Below are positions 5,988 through 6,478 of a stretch of 6,478 nucleotides of DNA, in pieces. This stretch comes from Verrucomicrobiota bacterium (GTDB lineage: Bacteria > Verrucomicrobiota > Verrucomicrobiia > Limisphaerales > UBA9464), in NCBI GenBank assembly GCA_947464705.1, contig CANHYD010000135.1:1-6478 (forward strand), in the 5' to 3' direction. The position numbers were made by a program, and so were the translations under genes. Each line of letters begins with the position of its first letter. Within the stretch, counting starts at the first letter, position 1. Under the pieces are notes generated by a model. That model made no database searches. It was not told where the DNA came from and saw nothing but the letters and a program-made list of their open reading frames with translations.

Positions 5988-6447
5988 CTGCCCATGCAGG
6001 GCTTGCAAGAGATGGGGCCCTTGTTTCCCGGCATCGCCGAGCGGTTCACCACACTTCAGGCTTACGCGCTGGCTCAGCTCGCTGGTGCTGCTGCGCCGCG
6101 GTGAGGGGTTCGAGGCGCGCCCGTTGCTGGATGTCGGTCAGTTGGGGCCGATCCGGGCCATCGCACCCGGTGATTTCAAAGGCAACGGACGCCGTGACCT
6201 CTTCGCGGCCATGGGTTTCCCCCTGCTGGGAGAACCCTGCGATGCGGTGGCCGAAGATTGGAACGGAGACGGGGTGAGTGATCGGGTGGTCCGTGAAGCT
6301 GGCGGTGGTCTCCAGTGGATCCAGAGTCGCAAGGCCGATGGACGCTCCGCAGGCGAGCCACCCACGGCGGGGGAGAGGGCGCGGGAATCTCAGCCCGAAT
6401 TCCGTCTCAGAACACCGGGCCGAGCCACTGGCCGCGCCAAGCCGTGA
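5988..6447 (+). pseudogene. Remnant of an FG-GAP / CRTAC1-like repeat protein gene
   Basis: Two reading frames carry successive pieces that recall secreted FG-GAP/VCBS (CRTAC1-like) proteins. In the frame of ATG 5994, GPLFPGIAERFTTLQAYA resembles a helical stretch that in such proteins precedes a propeller repeat. The frame stops at 6102-6104. In the +1 frame from about 6070, SSLVLLRRGEGFEARPL, then GDFKGNGRRDLFAA and then DWNGDGVSDRVV resemble FG-GAP blades, whose usual calcium loop is D.(D/N)GDG..D. The first loop is altered (KGNG). A frameshift, with probably some lost sequence, lies near 6060-6085. From about 6340 to the stop at 6445-6447 the sequence is no longer family-like. No start or signal peptide is present, so this looks like a decayed fragment. 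A short functional protein is less likely. Family assignment is from recalled patterns. Confidence 0.5.
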
Positions 6448-6448
6448 C

Positions 6449-6478
6449 CGCGTGCCCCAGGAGTCGAACCCGATCGCC
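6449..6478 (-). tRNA. Probable tRNA, 3' end only (cut by window edge)
   Basis: Read on the minus strand, the end of the window gives a T-arm: stem TCGGG (6473-6469), loop TTCGACT (6468-6462) with the invariant TTC.A pattern, and stem CCTGG (6461-6457), with two wobble pairs. GGCACGC (6456-6450) would be the 3' acceptor strand and G6449 the discriminator. CCA is not encoded. The anticodon lies outside the window, so the identity is unknown. The two wobble pairs and missing half keep the call moderate. Confidence 0.45.

Noticed and set aside
1..6478. CRISPR array, insertion sequence or DGR reverse transcriptase within the window
   Set aside because: No regularly spaced repeats, transposase motifs, terminal inverted repeats or reverse-transcriptase motifs were found on either strand by eye. 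A template repeat matching the FGE end was also not seen.

Overview
The window looks like chromosomal DNA of a GC-rich member of the Verrucomicrobiota. This is inferred from protein style only: a secreted protein of the 'TLDG.T....' type on the left edge, a short XRE regulator typical of that phylum, an FGE-like domain protein, a degraded FG-GAP/CRTAC1-like gene, and few visible Shine-Dalgarno sequences. No marker gene fixes the phylum.

Layout, left to right. (1) Positions 1-260, minus strand: the 5' part of a secreted small protein gene. (2) 261-549: a divergent intergenic region with a weak terminator-like hairpin and a perfect 7-5-7 inverted repeat just upstream of the next gene. (3) 550-996, plus: a small XRE-family DNA-binding protein. 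(4) 997-1205: a possible terminator hairpin, then a very AT-rich island with a sigma70-like promoter. (5) 1206-3329, plus: a cytoplasmic protein with a TPR-like helical N-terminal half, a Pro-rich linker and a C-terminal FGE-sulfatase/C-type-lectin-fold domain. Its last 30 or so residues have the layout and codon pattern of the variable region of a diversity-generating-retroelement (DGR) target, but no reverse transcriptase or template repeat lies in the window. (6) 4662-3298, minus: folC, overlapping the end of the FGE gene tail-to-tail by 32 bp and carrying an unusual C-terminal tail with an Asn-Asp-Pro repeat. (7) 5748-4675, minus: a Gfo/Idh/MocA oxidoreductase, 12 bp upstream of folC and probably co-transcribed with it. 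(8) About 5988-6447, plus: a frameshifted remnant of an FG-GAP/CRTAC1-like gene. (9) 6478-6449, minus: probably the 3' end of a tRNA cut by the window edge.

folC and the oxidoreductase are ordinary metabolic genes. The part most likely to be accessory is the XRE regulator, AT-rich promoter and TPR-FGE block (about 520-3330). My working hypothesis is a regulated two-gene cassette in which the XRE protein controls a helical-repeat protein with a ligand-binding, possibly diversified, C-type-lectin-like domain. That is inference; the window alone cannot prove a defence, sensing or DGR role.
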